NCBI GenBank assembly: GCA_010909165.1
Contig: MU008162.1
Span: forward strand, 248,001-312,000
Source: Anthoceros angustus
Lineage: Eukaryota > Streptophyta > Anthocerotopsida > Anthocerotales > Anthocerotaceae
Direction of reading: 5' to 3'
DNA length: 64,000 nucleotides
Part shown: positions 9,706 through 22,350 of the stretch, piece by piece
How the letters are laid out: each line of letters opens with the position of its first letter
Position numbering within the stretch: the stretch's first letter is position 1
Made by a program: the position numbers and the translations under genes
The notes under the pieces: model-generated
Seen by the model: the letters and a program-made list of their open reading frames with translations, nothing else
Database searches by the model: none
Told to the model about the DNA's origin: nothing

Positions 9706-11347
9706 CGATTATTCAATTTGCAAGGTTTACATATCCGCTAAACCAAACAAGCAATATTAGTGTATGAAGTGGGGCAGGGTGACGTCAGTAAGCTACGTGA
9801 TTTGAAGTAGTGCATTGTTCACGACCGCTGGTGCGGTAGCCTATGCGCGTAGGTGCGTGAGATGAGGAGTTGACAGCCCTAGGCTAGCCCTCCATGTTCA
9901 TCGGCCAGTGTTCCGGTGCTCGGTGCGCATGCAGGACATGATGTACACAGGAGTGTGTAAAGTGCGCATACCCAGCTGCCTTCCCGGGAGCCGGGAGCTG
10001 AGCGAGTGCATCCCATTCCGCGAAGGGCCGGATCCGATCCATTGTGGGCTGGTCACCACATCTCTGGATCTAGTACATGGTGGCGAGTGGCAAGCGATGG
10101 CGATATCGATGGGGATCCGGAGGAGGTACCGGCGTGAGGTGTGAGGACACGACTCCTGAAGGACAAAATGAATAACGGAGTTCACGAGCAGAGAGCAATC
10201 AGCTCCAACCACCCCTAAAGCACAACGTCTGTCACATGTCGTGTGGCGCCCAAATAGATGCAGTGCGAGGAGTCACATTCACGCTTGAGGTATGTGTAGG
10301 CGCGCGCAATGCAGGCTAGGGATGATGGTACCAATCTTAATGTTAAAGCGGGGCCGGCTTGCTTGCAGGTTAGTCCCTGGTCCCTGGTCCCTGGCCCCTG
10401 GCCCTGGCCCTGGCCCCTGGCCCCTGGCCCCTGGCCCCTGGTCGTTCAGGAGTTTAGGTGCACGAGAGGTCGAACCAAAGCAGGAGTCGGAGTGAGGACT
10501 GGAGGTAGCCTGAGCTGTGCTGGGACGGATGTGTACCTCTAGCTACTGTACAGCTACCCGTCTTCAATCTCGCCACCAACGTTCAGTACGTTACGTACTT
10601 GTTGAATCACGAGCGGAAGTTGGGTGTTGGGGAGAGTCACCGTACAATTGCAAACTTGGTTGCATCCATGGCCGAGGGCCGCTAGCCTGAGCCACGCGAT
10701 TTCACGCGAGCGAGCCAGACAAAGTTGATCGGAGTTGGTGGCAGCTCACTCTCTGCCTCGCCAACCCTAGGCTAGCCCACCTCTTTTGCTTCTTGTTCGT
10801 TTCAAGGCTCGCCCGGCCCTCCTTATATGCATGTGCTCCGGGTCGTAGCTACCACTTGAAAGGTAGCAGCACAGCACCGGTACCGCTGGCTGGCGCTAGC
10901 ATGCCTTCGCCACGGTGCAGCTCCTTCGCGATCGAACCCTTCCGCCGGCGCCGGGAATCAGTTTAATCGATAGCCATCTTTTCCAAGTTGGATATCTAGT
11001 TTTGCAGGCTGCAACAATTGGCAGGCCAGGCGTAGGCGTAGGCCTGCATTCACGGCCCCCCAAGTCCGCCACGGAAGGAAGGCTTTTAGCCTGCAGGAAG
11101 TTTACGTGAGGTACTCAGGCCAGGCATCTCGGTTTCGGTTGCAAGTATCAAGCTCCCAGGAATTGTCTGCAAGGAGCCGCGCGATCCGGCTCCGGCTCCG
11201 GCTCCGACACCGGATCTGGATCCGGCCCCGCCGCCCAGGTACTAATCCAATCTTGCTTTCGAGCGCATTATAGCAGTAGCTGTGAGCAACAGTCGTGGTG
11301 CAGCAATGCATGTAATACAGTGAGCGCTCGTCAAATTCATACAGGCC
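9706..11347. other. Intergenic region with CCTGGC-type simple repeat
   Basis: No gene recognised. Positions 10373-10442 are a simple repeat of ccctggtccctggcccctgg type. A short ccggctccggctccgg run lies near 11188. The part next to 11348 is GC-rich and probably holds the promoter and leader of the CASP-like gene. Confidence 0.45.
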
Positions 11348-12285
11348 GTGGGCTTGCAATCGGCAGGATCCGGACCTGTCCACATGGCTCATACCAGGCA
11401 CTTGGAAGGCATGACAGAGCAAGGGAAGATCACCGTGTCGTACAACGGGGCGGCCGCAACCAGTCCTGGCAACGGCAACGTGCCTGTGAAGCAGGGCCTG
11501 GCGATCACTCGCTGGGATGCGCTGCTGCTACTGTTGCGCCTCACGGTTATCGCCTTCACTGTCGCCTCGCTGCTGCTCTTGGTCATGGATACCCAAACTG
11601 TGAGCTTTCAGTTTGGACCTGTGACCATCACCAAACTGTCCAAATACTCCGATGTCCACGCCTTCAGGTTCACCACCGCCTCCGCCTCCCTAGGCTTCCG
11701 CAAACGTCACTAGTCAATTGCTGCTGCAATGGACGGAATGTTGACGGGATATCTGGCCGGGATTAGGACTTCCATGTAACTCTCCCTGGACTTCCCCCCT
11801 TTTTTTGCTGCAGGGGATTGGTCTACACGGAAGGCGCAGTTGCTGGGATCATGTTGCTTCAGCTCCTCCTTGAGCCGTGTCTCAAAATTGTGCGTACTTC
11901 AACGCTTCATTGGACGATACTGTTGCTGGATCAGGTATGCACATTTTGCCCTTCAACTGTTACAAGTGCAGATAGATGCATACAAGCCCTTTGTTGATCC
12001 TCACCCTCATCCCGGTTTCGGCTTAAATCGCAGGCTACCACCTACGTGCTGCTCACCGTAGCAGCTGCTTGTGGAGAGGTGGCATGGATAGCTAAGAAGG
12101 GGGAAGAGAAGCTTCTGTGGGAACCTATTTGCCCCATGTTAAACCATTTCTGTGGGCAGGTCGGTAAGGGGCTGGCTTTGGCTACCATCGCCCTGTTACT
12201 GCTGGCTATCATCTCCTTACTTTCTGCCTTCCGCCCCAGATATTATGTACTTCCCGATCGTCTTCCCTCTGCCTTCCCCAAGTGA
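11348..12285 (+). CDS. CASP-like (Casparian strip membrane domain family) four-helix membrane protein, CASPL2-like
   Basis: Three exons, 11348-11667, 11814-11934 and 12034-12285, join in frame to about 230 aa. Exon 1 ends DVHAFR and contains a first membrane helix (LLLLLRLTVIAFTVASLLLLV). Exon 2 supplies LVYTEGAVAGIMLLQLLL and WTILLLDQ, helix 2 and the conserved loop. Exon 3 supplies ATTYVLLTVAAACGEVAWIA, ICPMLNHFC with two extracellular cysteines, and a last helix before SLLSAFRPRYY. The AFR-LVY transition, DQ-TTY junction and SLLSAFR end are family signatures. Members sit in the plasma membrane as scaffolds; CASPs organise lignin deposition, while most CASPLs are uncharacterised. The start at 11348 is the first ATG; MAHTRHLEG at 11384 is an alternative. 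Confidence 0.8.
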
Positions 12286-12710
12286 GAAACCCAAATTAGC
12301 CTCACCTTCCTTCACGGTACATGTCACGTGACACAAAGACAGACCGTCGGAGCAGGAAACACGAGCCTTTGCAGTGGGCGTGACGCTCCAAACTCGTATA
12401 ATATCGACTAGGTAGGTAGTTTAATTGTGTCATTTTCATGGGTTCTGTTGACAAGTAGCCTCTGGGTCGGACCGGAAACGCTTCGCTGGCTGAAATATTG
12501 GGTCTTTAACCTGTCGCAAGGTTGAAGCCTACCAGATTACAGACAAGAAAACAAATAACAATCATGACGTCACACATTAGTTCGAGAAGAGGACTGACCT
12601 TGCTGGCTTTCCGGACAACACACTCAGCCATCGTGGAAGTATTTCGGCTACCTGCAGTAGTTTTGCCCTCATCACCATATGCTGACTTACTCTCAGCTTT
12701 TCGGTGAAAT
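12286..12710. other. Intergenic between convergent CASP-like and ASY1-like genes
   Basis: Likely contains both 3' untranslated regions. No gene is recognised. Confidence 0.4.
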
Positions 12711-15700
12711 TCAGGGGAACTCTCCCGGGACAGGGCATGCTGCAGAACACAGGCAAATGTAAAACGTGCTCCTCCAGCTGATGGACATACAGTAGCTTCC
12801 CAATTCAGAAATAACGGTTGTGGGGAGAATGTCGCTTACAGTGCCTACTCTATCCGGTGAAGACGGTCTCTTCAAACCAGAACAAGACGTACTCGTAGGA
12901 AGTGTGACCCCAGCTGCGGATCTAGCATTAATTGCAGCCCCCTTTTCTACCTTGATTGACTCATCTTGTTCTCCTGGATTGTGACCCAAGCCTATGTTAC
13001 TTGCTAATCAACCAAAAAATCCAGAGAGCCTTTGGAAACATTTCTAGCGGTCCCGACATCTACAAGTGATACGAGAAACAAACCAGGTATTCCAGCCTCC
13101 TGTTCTACAGCTCTTGCAATGCTGCAATCTTGAAGGGCTCGTAACACCTGACCAAGCACCCAGGACTACCACTTACCGAGTACACTTGCAACCACCGTGC
13201 TACTCAGAAAACCAATAAAGTAAAAGGCCTCCATTGATCCCACATTACGAGTTAATCGTGTACTGTTCAAGGGATGTTCACTTGTGACAAAAGACACTGC
13301 AGTTTCCTCGTCTGCACACGTGAGGGGGCAGTTCTCCTACAGCATGTACCTGTAGATGCATACCTGAGTTTCTATGTTCAAACTCTGTCGTACTTGTTGC
13401 AGCTTGGCTTCAGATTCCTTTGAGTGTAGTACCCGTCTTCCTGCACATTGAAAACCAGTAAGAGCCAGCACTTGGATTTTTGAACAGTGCACATAACACA
13501 AACTCTTTTGCATCACCCAATCTCCTATTGCTTGATAGTTCCTCGATGTAGCCCTCATTAGCCATTCTGTCCATGAGTTTTCGAATTGTTGCAAATGGTG
13601 GCCGTCCAAGCTTGCAATGAAGGTTCGTAGTGGTTACATAGTCCATTAGTAGCACGTGAGAAAGGGCCTGCACATGTGGAGACAGGTCTGACATTACCCG
13701 GAAGATCTACCTGTACACTATGCTGCCGATTAACGTCCTTTTGTCTTTGGTGCAATTGCAGATGAGCATCCTGGGCGAGCACCAACTGGTGTTGGTTTTC
13801 AAAATAGGGCTTCACGTGTGCTTTATTACCTGCAGATAAAGGCTGTCCGTCCCTTCCTCCCGCACATACGTCTTAGCGGCTTGAGGATCATTTACCAGGG
13901 CGCCCCGTGAGTCCTTGGCACAAGCAGTATACTCAGCTATACTTGAAGCATTCATCCGTGGTGCCTCTCGCCTTCCTTTTGCCTGAGAAAGCTAAGAAGG
14001 ACAGGAGTCTAAGCCACTGTGAGTTCTGAGCTCCTCACGACAATGCCGCTGCTTCTCGTACTTTGCCCGCTTGTAAATGCAAACAGTGAGCTTCAACAAG
14101 TCCAGACAAACCTCACTCCAAACCTTGTAACGATCTTTTCCAACTGTAAAGATGACGTTTGCTTGGATAAGGCGGCCAAGAATCTCTGGTTAAAAGGAGA
14201 ATCAATTAACCAAATCCCGACCGCCGGGTTGTTCTGAAGAGAGGAATCTGAAGCAACCTAGTTCTGGGTCGAACGGCAAGGAATGTACCTTCAACCAACA
14301 TCTGTATATAACAGAGTGAGCAACAGAGATGGTAAGTTGCTAAGCCACCAGCAACCATGCCATAATTAAGCTTTGCAGGCATCAATGCGGATTTAGTACC
14401 ACCGAGATGTCTGGGAAATTCTGCAGTATGTCTGAAGTATTGAACTCGTTGATCTCTCTGGAAAGCACCCAGTTCTGTACTTGCTCGACACTTCCTGTGA
14501 AAAATCACATTTATATACAGTCTTCGAACAAGCATCCGAAGCACCAGCTGTAGATGTCAGAGAGACATTAACTCTTGGAGGTCGAAGGTTTTACCGTCAG
14601 CTTGAATCATTGGAACAAGCTGCGTGCATATGTGTGGGTTCTCTTCCAGAAGGCCATTGACATCTGGCCGAGAAAGTGCAGGTTGATAGATAGCTAGCTA
14701 CTCACGTGCAATAGTGCAGCCAGGGAAACAGCCTGTGCTGTCAGCAACCACAGAAGTTCGGAGGTGACAGGAGTACCTTCTTCCATGGTGCAAGCCCCAT
14801 TGTCCTCCTGCACATGAAAAAGACCCTGATTGCAAACGCTGAACCTCAAGCACGATTATGCAAATATATCTGAAGCATGGGTGGGCTTGAAGACAGAAAA
14901 ACGTCATCCCACCACTGTCAGTCGTCAGACCATTATGGTAGAACTGCACATCACCTTCCCATGTGCATGCTCTACCTCCAGTGTACACAGCTTGGGATTG
15001 ACATCTGAATGTTGATCTGATTCTGACTCGGAGGTTTCACTGTCTTGACAGCCAAGGTATGGGCCTCCAGCATCCTTCATCTCCTCATTGTCCCCATCAC
15101 AAGGATCTAAAATGCTTTTAACCTGGCAAAGAGAAAGTGGTGCAGAATAACGTAATGCAAATGTTTGCAGAAAACTGGTCACTCTTAAAGAAATCTTCAC
15201 TGCAAGTGCAAATATCTCAAGCCAACAGTCTGGCAAGAATAAGAAGCCATGTTTGTTTCTGTTCCTCCATGCAGGTTCAAGTAAGTGGATGCTAGCGATT
15301 TATGATTAACGACAATATCAACCTTAAGAGAAATTGCAAAGTGCTTGCTATCCACATCACCAACTGCCAACTTCACCGGAGCTCGAGACCAGATGAGCCT
15401 TTCGTCACCAGAACAAGCTCGGAAAAAAGGTGGCTCGTAGTCTGGTGGCTGTAAATGGAAATGCACTTGAGTCAATGGTAAACAAAAACACTAGGACACA
15501 GGTTACCTTGGCCCTCTGCCAGGCAACTTGAAATCAGAATTTATCTGGAGAAGCTTGGCAGCTGCAGCTGAGATTCTACTCAGTTCAGAGATCCCTAAGT
15601 ATGTACCACAATGTCGAGAACACCACAACAAATTGCGAGCAGTGCAGTGTTTGCCATGCCCATGCTTCATTCTCGCACATAAATAAGTGGCAATAAATGC

Positions 15701-16838
15701 GTCACTTACCGTGACATCCTCGTAGTAAAATAACTTCATAAGGATGGTTCGCTGTACAAGACAGAGCCGTGGTGAGTTCTACTCGGAAGTCATTCAGGTT
15801 TCCGGTCCCGAGTGAGCCAGCCATTACCACAGATGTATGTCATGCGACGAACTCTAATGCATGCCCTTGGCCTCAGTGAACATTTAGGCTAACCTCGTCG
15901 GGAATGTGGTCCAGGGTGCGCATAAGCTGGACGAGTGTACGCACCATCTTGCAAGCGGCATTCCTGACAAACATTTACAGTCCCTTGCTGATTGTTTCTA
16001 CCTTTGCACGGTCATGAGGCAAGCAAACAGGTGCAACTGCAGGGCGGCTACTGATCGGGTGTCAATTTCCAGGTTCCAGGTCCACCCCACAGAAGAGATA
16101 ACAGGAAAAAGCATCATGCTAACATAAATGATTGACAGGAGGTAGAAGGCCTCTCAGTACTTCATCTGTGTAGGGCTAACATCGTCTGGAGTGCTGGTAG
16201 CAAAAGTTCTAGCACGTCGAGCGTCTCCGTTCCTCATAATGTTCATAGAGACGTCGTCGGATGAGCCTGTGGAGTAGCTGAAAGAAACTGAAGAAATGAA
16301 CAGGTCAGCTGCCAAGGAATTAAATGGTCAAAGCCGAGCGAGCTTCCTGAAAACGAGCAAGGCCCAGTCCGTCTTCTCACAGGAGTATTCTTCGATTAGA
16401 GATGTCTCTTCTGCATTGCAAAGGCTGAACAGCAGAGTCTTGAGGTACTTGTTGTGTAGAGCATCATAAACCCCTGGAAGAGGATGACAAGGCGACGAGG
16501 ATGGGCAGAATTGGGTGGAGGTACCAAGTTCACGCGAAGTTCCTCATTTACCTTTCTCCATCCAGTCAATGAGCCTTCTGGCTTCGTTGTCTAAAGGCAA
16601 TAGCTTCTTTATTTTCATTTCTGGTCAACATATGAGCTCTTGAATCAGCACACCACGATCGATCCAGGAGCTCTGAGACGCCAGAACTCTGAACAGCAGG
16701 TAATCTGATGGCATTGGAGACAAGTGAGAATGGATGTCTACCAAGGGCAGGGACGAACTTGTCAACAAAATATTCTTCAGGAAATAAGCCCCTAATGTAT
16801 GTGATGTTGAAAATTGCAATCCTCATAAGGTTCCGAGT
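12711..16838 (-). CDS. ASY1: Meiotic chromosome-axis HORMA protein, ASY1/HOP1-like (multi-exon, N-terminal exon not located)
   Basis: Many short exons read right to left. 16838-16742 encodes [20 protein letters not shown]. 16620-16552 encodes [20 protein letters not shown]. 16473-16381 and 16287-16161 encode [10 protein letters not shown] and [19 protein letters not shown]. 15963-15894 encodes [16 protein letters not shown]. 15751-15710 encodes [10 protein letters not shown]. 15448-15323 encodes [13 protein letters not shown]. 15122-14976 encodes [15 protein letters not shown] plus an acidic linker. These form the HORMA domain. 14807-14777, 14494-14400 and 14183-14124 encode QNFPDIS and VGKDRYK. 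13667-13517 and 13440-13364 encode the winged-helix part ([28 protein letters not shown]). A Ser/Thr-rich tail near 12989-12711 is probable. The family recruits DMC1 and shapes the axis in meiotic prophase. Exon 1, which should precede TRNL, was not found. Exons between 13700 and 14100 are uncertain. Confidence 0.85.
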
Positions 16839-19319
16839 CTGCAGAAATAGAGCAAGTCGGCATTCATGAACTTAAAGGCACAGCCCTGATCCACTTGTCA
16901 GCTGCCTGTTTGGCTTTACTTCTCAAGCAAGCCGGTAGGCCAAGGAGTGCAGACAGTGGTCCGCGAGCTGCTTTTGTAACAACTTTCCATAGATTTACAA
17001 ACTTGGAGCCAAATGCATCGAGATGCATCAATTTCAAGAACCTAAGGGCCTATCCCTACTAAGAAAAATCGCAACGTTCTCGCAGATGAGAAAGGAAGCA
17101 TGCGCATCGATACCAGTTGCAAAGACTGTTGCTCGGAGACACATCGAGTGGCTTGCTTCACAGGCTGTGTTTGCATTTGTTGGCACGTCCCCTGGTAACA
17201 GATGCTGATTACGACAGCAAACAAAGTGCAAACGCAGGACAAAATCCTGTGCGACCTTCACACACTACAGAATTCGGGGAACTCAACAACGAGTGCATGA
17301 ACAAGCTGTTAGAATCGTCTTCCTCCACCTGCCAAACACATGTGGACGGTCGCGACGTAGGCTTCTACAGCTACACAAAATTAAAGCTAATCACCGCAGA
17401 ATGCGGAACGCTCCTGCAAAGTCCACAGCCTACACATCTTCCAACGCACAATCCTTCCAAGAAGCAAAAGAAACGACGCTGGTGATCTGGAGCAACAAAG
17501 GTCCAACCTAGGATCAAGGACTCCTTAGACTTACCATGTCTTACCGCCTGCAGGCTCCAATGAACAACGGTACAGCGTCGTTGGAAGCACAAAACCCGTT
17601 GCAACACGCCAACAAACCTGCAGCAAACCGCAGATCAAGGCACTGAACATTCTTAAGCGCTCTCACATCGCACATTCATGACCGCGGGCATCTTTCGCAC
17701 AGAATACGCACACAAAGCGCTACCAACGGCGCCACGACTTAAAAAAACACGCTCCGTCTCAAAGCGTGCAGAAGCAGCGCAGGCACCATCGATGTGGCGC
17801 GGGATTCCGCAAACGCCCGCAAGCTGGCCACTTGAAGAAAGGAGGATAACGTGGCGGAGAAGTAGGCGCGAAAACGGGCGGGAAAATAAGAAGCGTTTCG
17901 GGAGCGAGGTAAGAAGCGGGATCTCGACTCCCACCGAAAGCACGTGTGCCATCTTGGGACAGTAAAGACACAGCTCAAGACGAATTGCTGTCGTCCGAGT
18001 CGTTCAAGGAGCCTCCAAGCGAACGCATATCATATCTAGATTATCGACAGCGAAGGCGGTTTCAAGAGAAATGAGAATCTTCTGCCCTGACTGTTCAGAG
18101 TCATTCCAGAATGGCCTTCCAGAGGACCTTGTGAAATGTGATCAACTGCCCTGATCTTTGCGAGTAAAGTTGCAACAATTTGTTGCAGGGACGTTGGAGT
18201 TGTCTTGTCTGGAGACACCACGCGAAATGGCATCCACAGCCACTAGCAGGCAAAACCATCCTCGATCCACTCTCTCAGCGTCCGAAATGAAGTGGAGATC
18301 CCGAGACCAGCATGGATCCTGGGGTCCCGGGCAGCTCCGCTTCCACAGCCACAATACGGGAAGTTGCAAGAACTTGTGGCAGAAAATGCATGGAGGATGA
18401 ATTCAAGGGCATCAGGATGGGAAGCCCGATGCAGTGCCGTAGGCAGCACTTTTGGTAAAGTAGAAAGAAAGGAAGGAGAGGGAGATCAATTGGCCTTCCA
18501 GGAGGGCAGAGTTGAACCTGGTGTACGGGAAACAGACTGACAAATGAGGCACTGCAGCATTGTCGAAGAGCAGGGTCCTGGAGGAGTTCGATGAGGATTT
18601 GATGGAAGAAAGAGAATTGAATTCCACACATGTGCCTCCCTGGGTCTTCAACTCTGACCTCTTGGCATTGCGTGGACTTGGACGCTGGTCATTTATTAGC
18701 AGGGTATTATCCTTGAGTAGGAAATGCGTGCCGTCGCCTTAAGGCGAGCTACTTCTCTGCCTTTTAAGGATGCAGGCAATGATGCCACTCCTCACCTCAC
18801 AGTCTTCACTCGAGTCTGGGCTTGAAGGAAGTTTCGGCTGCAATCTTCAGCTGCTGGCTGGTCTGGAATCTCCTTACACTCTGTCCTCGAGCCTACTGAG
18901 TCCAAATGCTGAGGACTGCAAGCTAGCTATCTATCTAGATAGAGTCTAGATTGAGGGCCAGTCTGTCAGTTTGTCAATCGTCTTCGTGTACGTTCATACC
19001 TCCTGCAGCAGAAGCAGAAGCAGGTAGCATTGTAGTGCAGTTCCATGCTGTCTCTGAAAATTCTTGCTTCCTTCTTCCAAAGAGATATGTTGGAGAAGAT
19101 GTGCTCCAGGGAGGCCTGCCTGAAGTAGCTGGAGGGAGGTGCATGGCACTGTATGTTAGACACATACAATAGATTTCTTGGGTTGTACAGATTTATCCAT
19201 ACAAATGTCGGGCAGTCCTTGATGGAGTGAAGTCGTGGTTGCCTGCAAGATCGAGGTGCTGAACAATTGGAGACTGGGATAATATTGTGGGCTGAGAGGA
19301 GAGACACAAAGCTTGTACC
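16839..19319. other. Intergenic / unassigned (possible 5' exon of ASY1-like gene)
   Basis: About 2.5 kb with only short frames. The first exon of the ASY1-like gene should lie here, but no frame ends with the expected EQD-type block before a donor site. The GC-rich segment 17650-17960 looks like a promoter or leader. Frames near 18140-18650 have no family resemblance I recognise. Confidence 0.35.
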
Positions 19320-21327
19320 ATGGCTTGCACAAGGTTGAGGCTGTGCATGCTTGTGCTGGTGCTTGCGGCATTAGTACTGGTCGGGGGAGCTGATGGAGCA
19401 AGCCTGCAATTGGGATTTTACCTGAAGAAGTGCCCGACTTTGGAGGCCATTTGTCTCACTGTGATGCGAGAAGCATTGGCCAGGGATGTCGAGAACGCGG
19501 CACACATTCTCCGGCTCTGGGCACACGATTGCTTCGTGAACGTAAGCCTTGCTATGGACAGCTGGATTCATCTTTGTTGACACCTTGAAGTTCCCACGTG
19601 CTTTGTGTGTGTTTGTGTGCCATGCTCTCAGTTGGCGTGTATGTCTTGATTTCCTCGAACCCAGGGCTGTGACGCTTCCATCCTTCTGGATCCAGTTCGA
19701 GGCCGGCCACTAGTGGAGAAACAGTCCCCACCCAATCTCACTTTGAGGGGATTCGAGATCATCGACGACGCAAAAGCTAGAATAGTGGCTGCATGTCCCA
19801 ACGCTCAGGTTTCTTGCACGGACATCACTCTGTTGTTGACAAGGAATGCAGTCGTTCTGGTAAGCTCACTTCCTGCTTGAAGATGTTGCCCACTGCCCAC
19901 GTTGGACATGTATGTTGAGGCACTTGCTCGAAATTGAAATCACCCACAGCCTGCGTCGCTTGCAGACAGGAGGGCCCTTCTGGGACGTGACTCTGGGCAG
20001 GAGAGATGGCAACCGATCCTTGGCTTCTGACACAGGAGACCTGCCTAACCCTTTCTTGAACCTGAGTGGCCTCAATGCCCAGTTCAGCAAGAAGGGGCTC
20101 TCGCTTACAGATCTGGTGATTTTGTCAGGTACTTTTGAATAATTCCTCCCTTGTCAGACCAGTTAGCCAGTGATTGCAAATTTGGGATCCTGATGAGCCC
20201 ACCTTGAATGTTCAATGAATGGTGGATGTTTGTTGTCTCCAGGGGCGCACACCCTCGGTTTTTCCCACTGCAATTCAATCCAGAACCGGCTCTTCAGCCC
20301 GAACGGCAGCGTGAGCGTTGATCCCGGCATGAACAAGTCTCTGGCCAAGATCCTGCTCAAAAAGTGTCCTCGGAAGGGGTTCAACAATAACCACCCAACG
20401 GCCGGCTCCATGTTGGACCTGTCCACACCCGACCTGTTTGATAATCGCTACTACAGCGATATCCAACAGTCCTTCGGGGTCTTGGGATCCGACCAGATGC
20501 TGTACACCACCCCCCGCTTGAAGAGGCTGGTGGATCAGCTGGCTGCCGAGCAGGATGTCTTCTTCAACAACTTCGTCACCTCCATGATCAAAATGAGCAA
20601 GATTGGAGTGAAGACGGGCACAAATGGAGAAATCAGAGCGAACTGCAGGGTGGTAAACCCTCCAGCACCCCCCTCGTCGCACCCGCCTCCACCTCCTCCC
20701 CGCTCTACCGCTGCTACTCCTCCTCCTGTTATCTCCTCTCCTCCTTCCCAGCCACCTCCACCCCCTGTTCTCGTGCCTCCTACTCCTCAGCCACCTTCTC
20801 CTCCTCCTCCTTCTCAGCAACCTCCAGCTCCTGCTGCCTCCGCTACCCCTCCACCTGATCAGACTGTTGTCTCTCCACCTCCAGCTGATCAGACCGTTTC
20901 ATCACCTCCTCCTCCTCCTCCTCCTGATCAGACCGTTTCCTCACCTCCTCCAGCTGATCAGTCTGTTTCACCACCTCCTCCTCCTCCTGATCAGACCCTT
21001 TTCTCACCTCCTCCTGATCAGACCCTTTTCTCACCTCCTCCAGCTGATCAGACTGTTTCACCACCTCCTCCTCCTCCTGATCAAACTGTTTCACCACCTC
21101 CTCCTTCTCCTGATCAGACTGGTTCCTCACCTCCTCCAGCTGATCAGACTGTTCCCTTTCCTCCTCCTGCTGATCAGACCGTCTCATCCCCTCCTCCTGG
21201 TGATCCTATTGTCCTCACTCCCCCTCCTGCCGCTGCTGCTCCTCCTCCATTTGCTTCTGTCATATCCATCTCAACGGGTGTATCTATTTCCACTCCTGGC
21301 CCTCCTCCTCCAAGTGAGTCAACATAA
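19320..21327 (+). CDS. Class III peroxidase fused to a proline-rich extensin-like tail
   Basis: Four exons, 19320-19541, 19665-19859, 19966-20128 and 20243-21327, join in frame to about 554 aa. A signal peptide (LCMLVLVLAALVLVGGADG) implies secretion to the wall. The distal haem pocket [20 protein letters not shown] keeps catalytic Arg65 and His69, but has Trp-Ala where the family has His-Phe. GAHTLGFSHC provides proximal His196. TGGPFWDVTLGRRDG and paired cysteines are also typical. After CRVV at residue 331 comes a tail of about 223 residues made of PPP runs alternating with DQTV and ADQ units. Family members use hydrogen peroxide to oxidise phenolics and cross-link wall polymers. A tail like this could anchor the enzyme in the wall or be its own substrate; that is inference. 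The whole frame is intact. Confidence 0.88.
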
Positions 21328-21856
21328 ACCTTTTGGCAGGATAAAACTCGAGCGATGTAGAATCCACGTTAGACTTGATGGAAACGTGTGCAGCCTTCAA
21401 GAAGAGTATTGGCGTAAGCCATCACTTGAAGGCTGCACAGGATTAGATCCTATTGAAGTAGAATAGATTAGGGTACGTGTGTGGATTGCAGAAGTGTTGT
21501 AAACAGGACTGAGTCGAAATGGAGTCTTGGCGTAAGCCATCCACTGAAATAAAACGGTGCCTGTGAAGAGCGTTGTCCAACGTTTTCCCTGCATCTTTCC
21601 AGCGAAAAAATGCAAACTTACTCTGATCAGTCATCTATCCACACCTCTGGAGTTCAAGGAGCGACGGTTCTGAACGCAAGAGGTGGTGATATCTATCGAA
21701 TTTTTGCCACAGGAGTACAAGATCCAGTTTATCCAACCTCCATCTCACCAAGCTGGCCAGCATTACACAACACTCTGCGAAAGCGCTGGGACTATACTAG
21801 ATCCTCCCCGGAACAAAACCTAAAACTGAAGAATGTGGAATGCGGACATATACAAT
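21328..21856. repeat. Hairpin and short direct repeat downstream of the peroxidase gene
   Basis: A perfect 14-base inverted repeat, gtgcagccttcaag at 21388-21401 and its complement at 21425-21438, encloses a 23-base loop. The loop block ttggcgtaagccatc recurs at about 21526-21540 in direct orientation, 116 bases on. It lies in the probable 3' untranslated or flanking region. A retroelement scar or small-RNA hairpin are both possible. Nothing else is recognised in this stretch. Confidence 0.6.
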
Positions 21857-22350
21857 CTACTTCTTGCCTCCACCTTTACCCTTGACAGGCTTCCTCTTCT
21901 TCTCAAAGACGATCTCCCCTGAAGTGAGGACAGGGATTTCCGACAGTCCTCCCATGATCCCGTACCTTTGCTTGAACTTGTCCACTCTGTCTGTGTCCAG
22001 AACGAGAGCAGTTTTGTTCCCCTGGTAAAAGGGATGGTTTCCGGACCACACATCCACCACGTACTCCTCCTGCGTGCCCCCGGTGGTCATGACGAGCTCG
22101 CCATTACAGTACACTTTGGCTTCGCTGCACCACTTGGGGTGAATGTCCTTCTTCCTACACGACACCCTGGCTACGCCTCTGTCCACCTGCAGGCCCACGG
22201 CACCTCAGCTCGGGAGCGGCGGCCGCGATGGAAAGCGGGAGGGCAGGCATTGACACTGACCTGAATGGTAGCCGCTCCGGAGAGAAAGCACGAGGACGAG
22301 GAGGAGGAGGCGCCGGTCCAGCAGCGGCCCAAGGCCACGACGGACGCCAT
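21857..22350 (-). CDS. RPL31: Plastid 50S ribosomal protein bL31
   Basis: Two exons, 22350-22261 and 22186-21857, join in frame to about 139 aa. Exon 1 encodes MASVVALGRCWTGASSSSSS and onward, a serine-rich plastid transit peptide. Exon 2 encodes the bL31 core: RKKDIHPKW, EAKVYCNGELVMTTGGTQ, YVVDVWSGNHPFYQG, followed by a lysine-rich tail ending GKGGGKK. The match to plant plastid L31 is strong across the whole core. The protein is part of the large subunit of the plastid ribosome, near the subunit bridge. It is divergent from SDHAF2 with 336 bases between start codons. Confidence 0.92.

Noticed and set aside
9898-10212. 104-codon frame with two overlapping alternatives
   Set aside because: No homology, no supporting splice structure, and both strands are equally open.
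20843-21466. Frames antisense or out of frame to the peroxidase tail (poly-Leu, Asp/Gln-rich)
   Set aside because: They are shadows of the proline-rich repeat; the peroxidase frame continues in phase from the catalytic domain.
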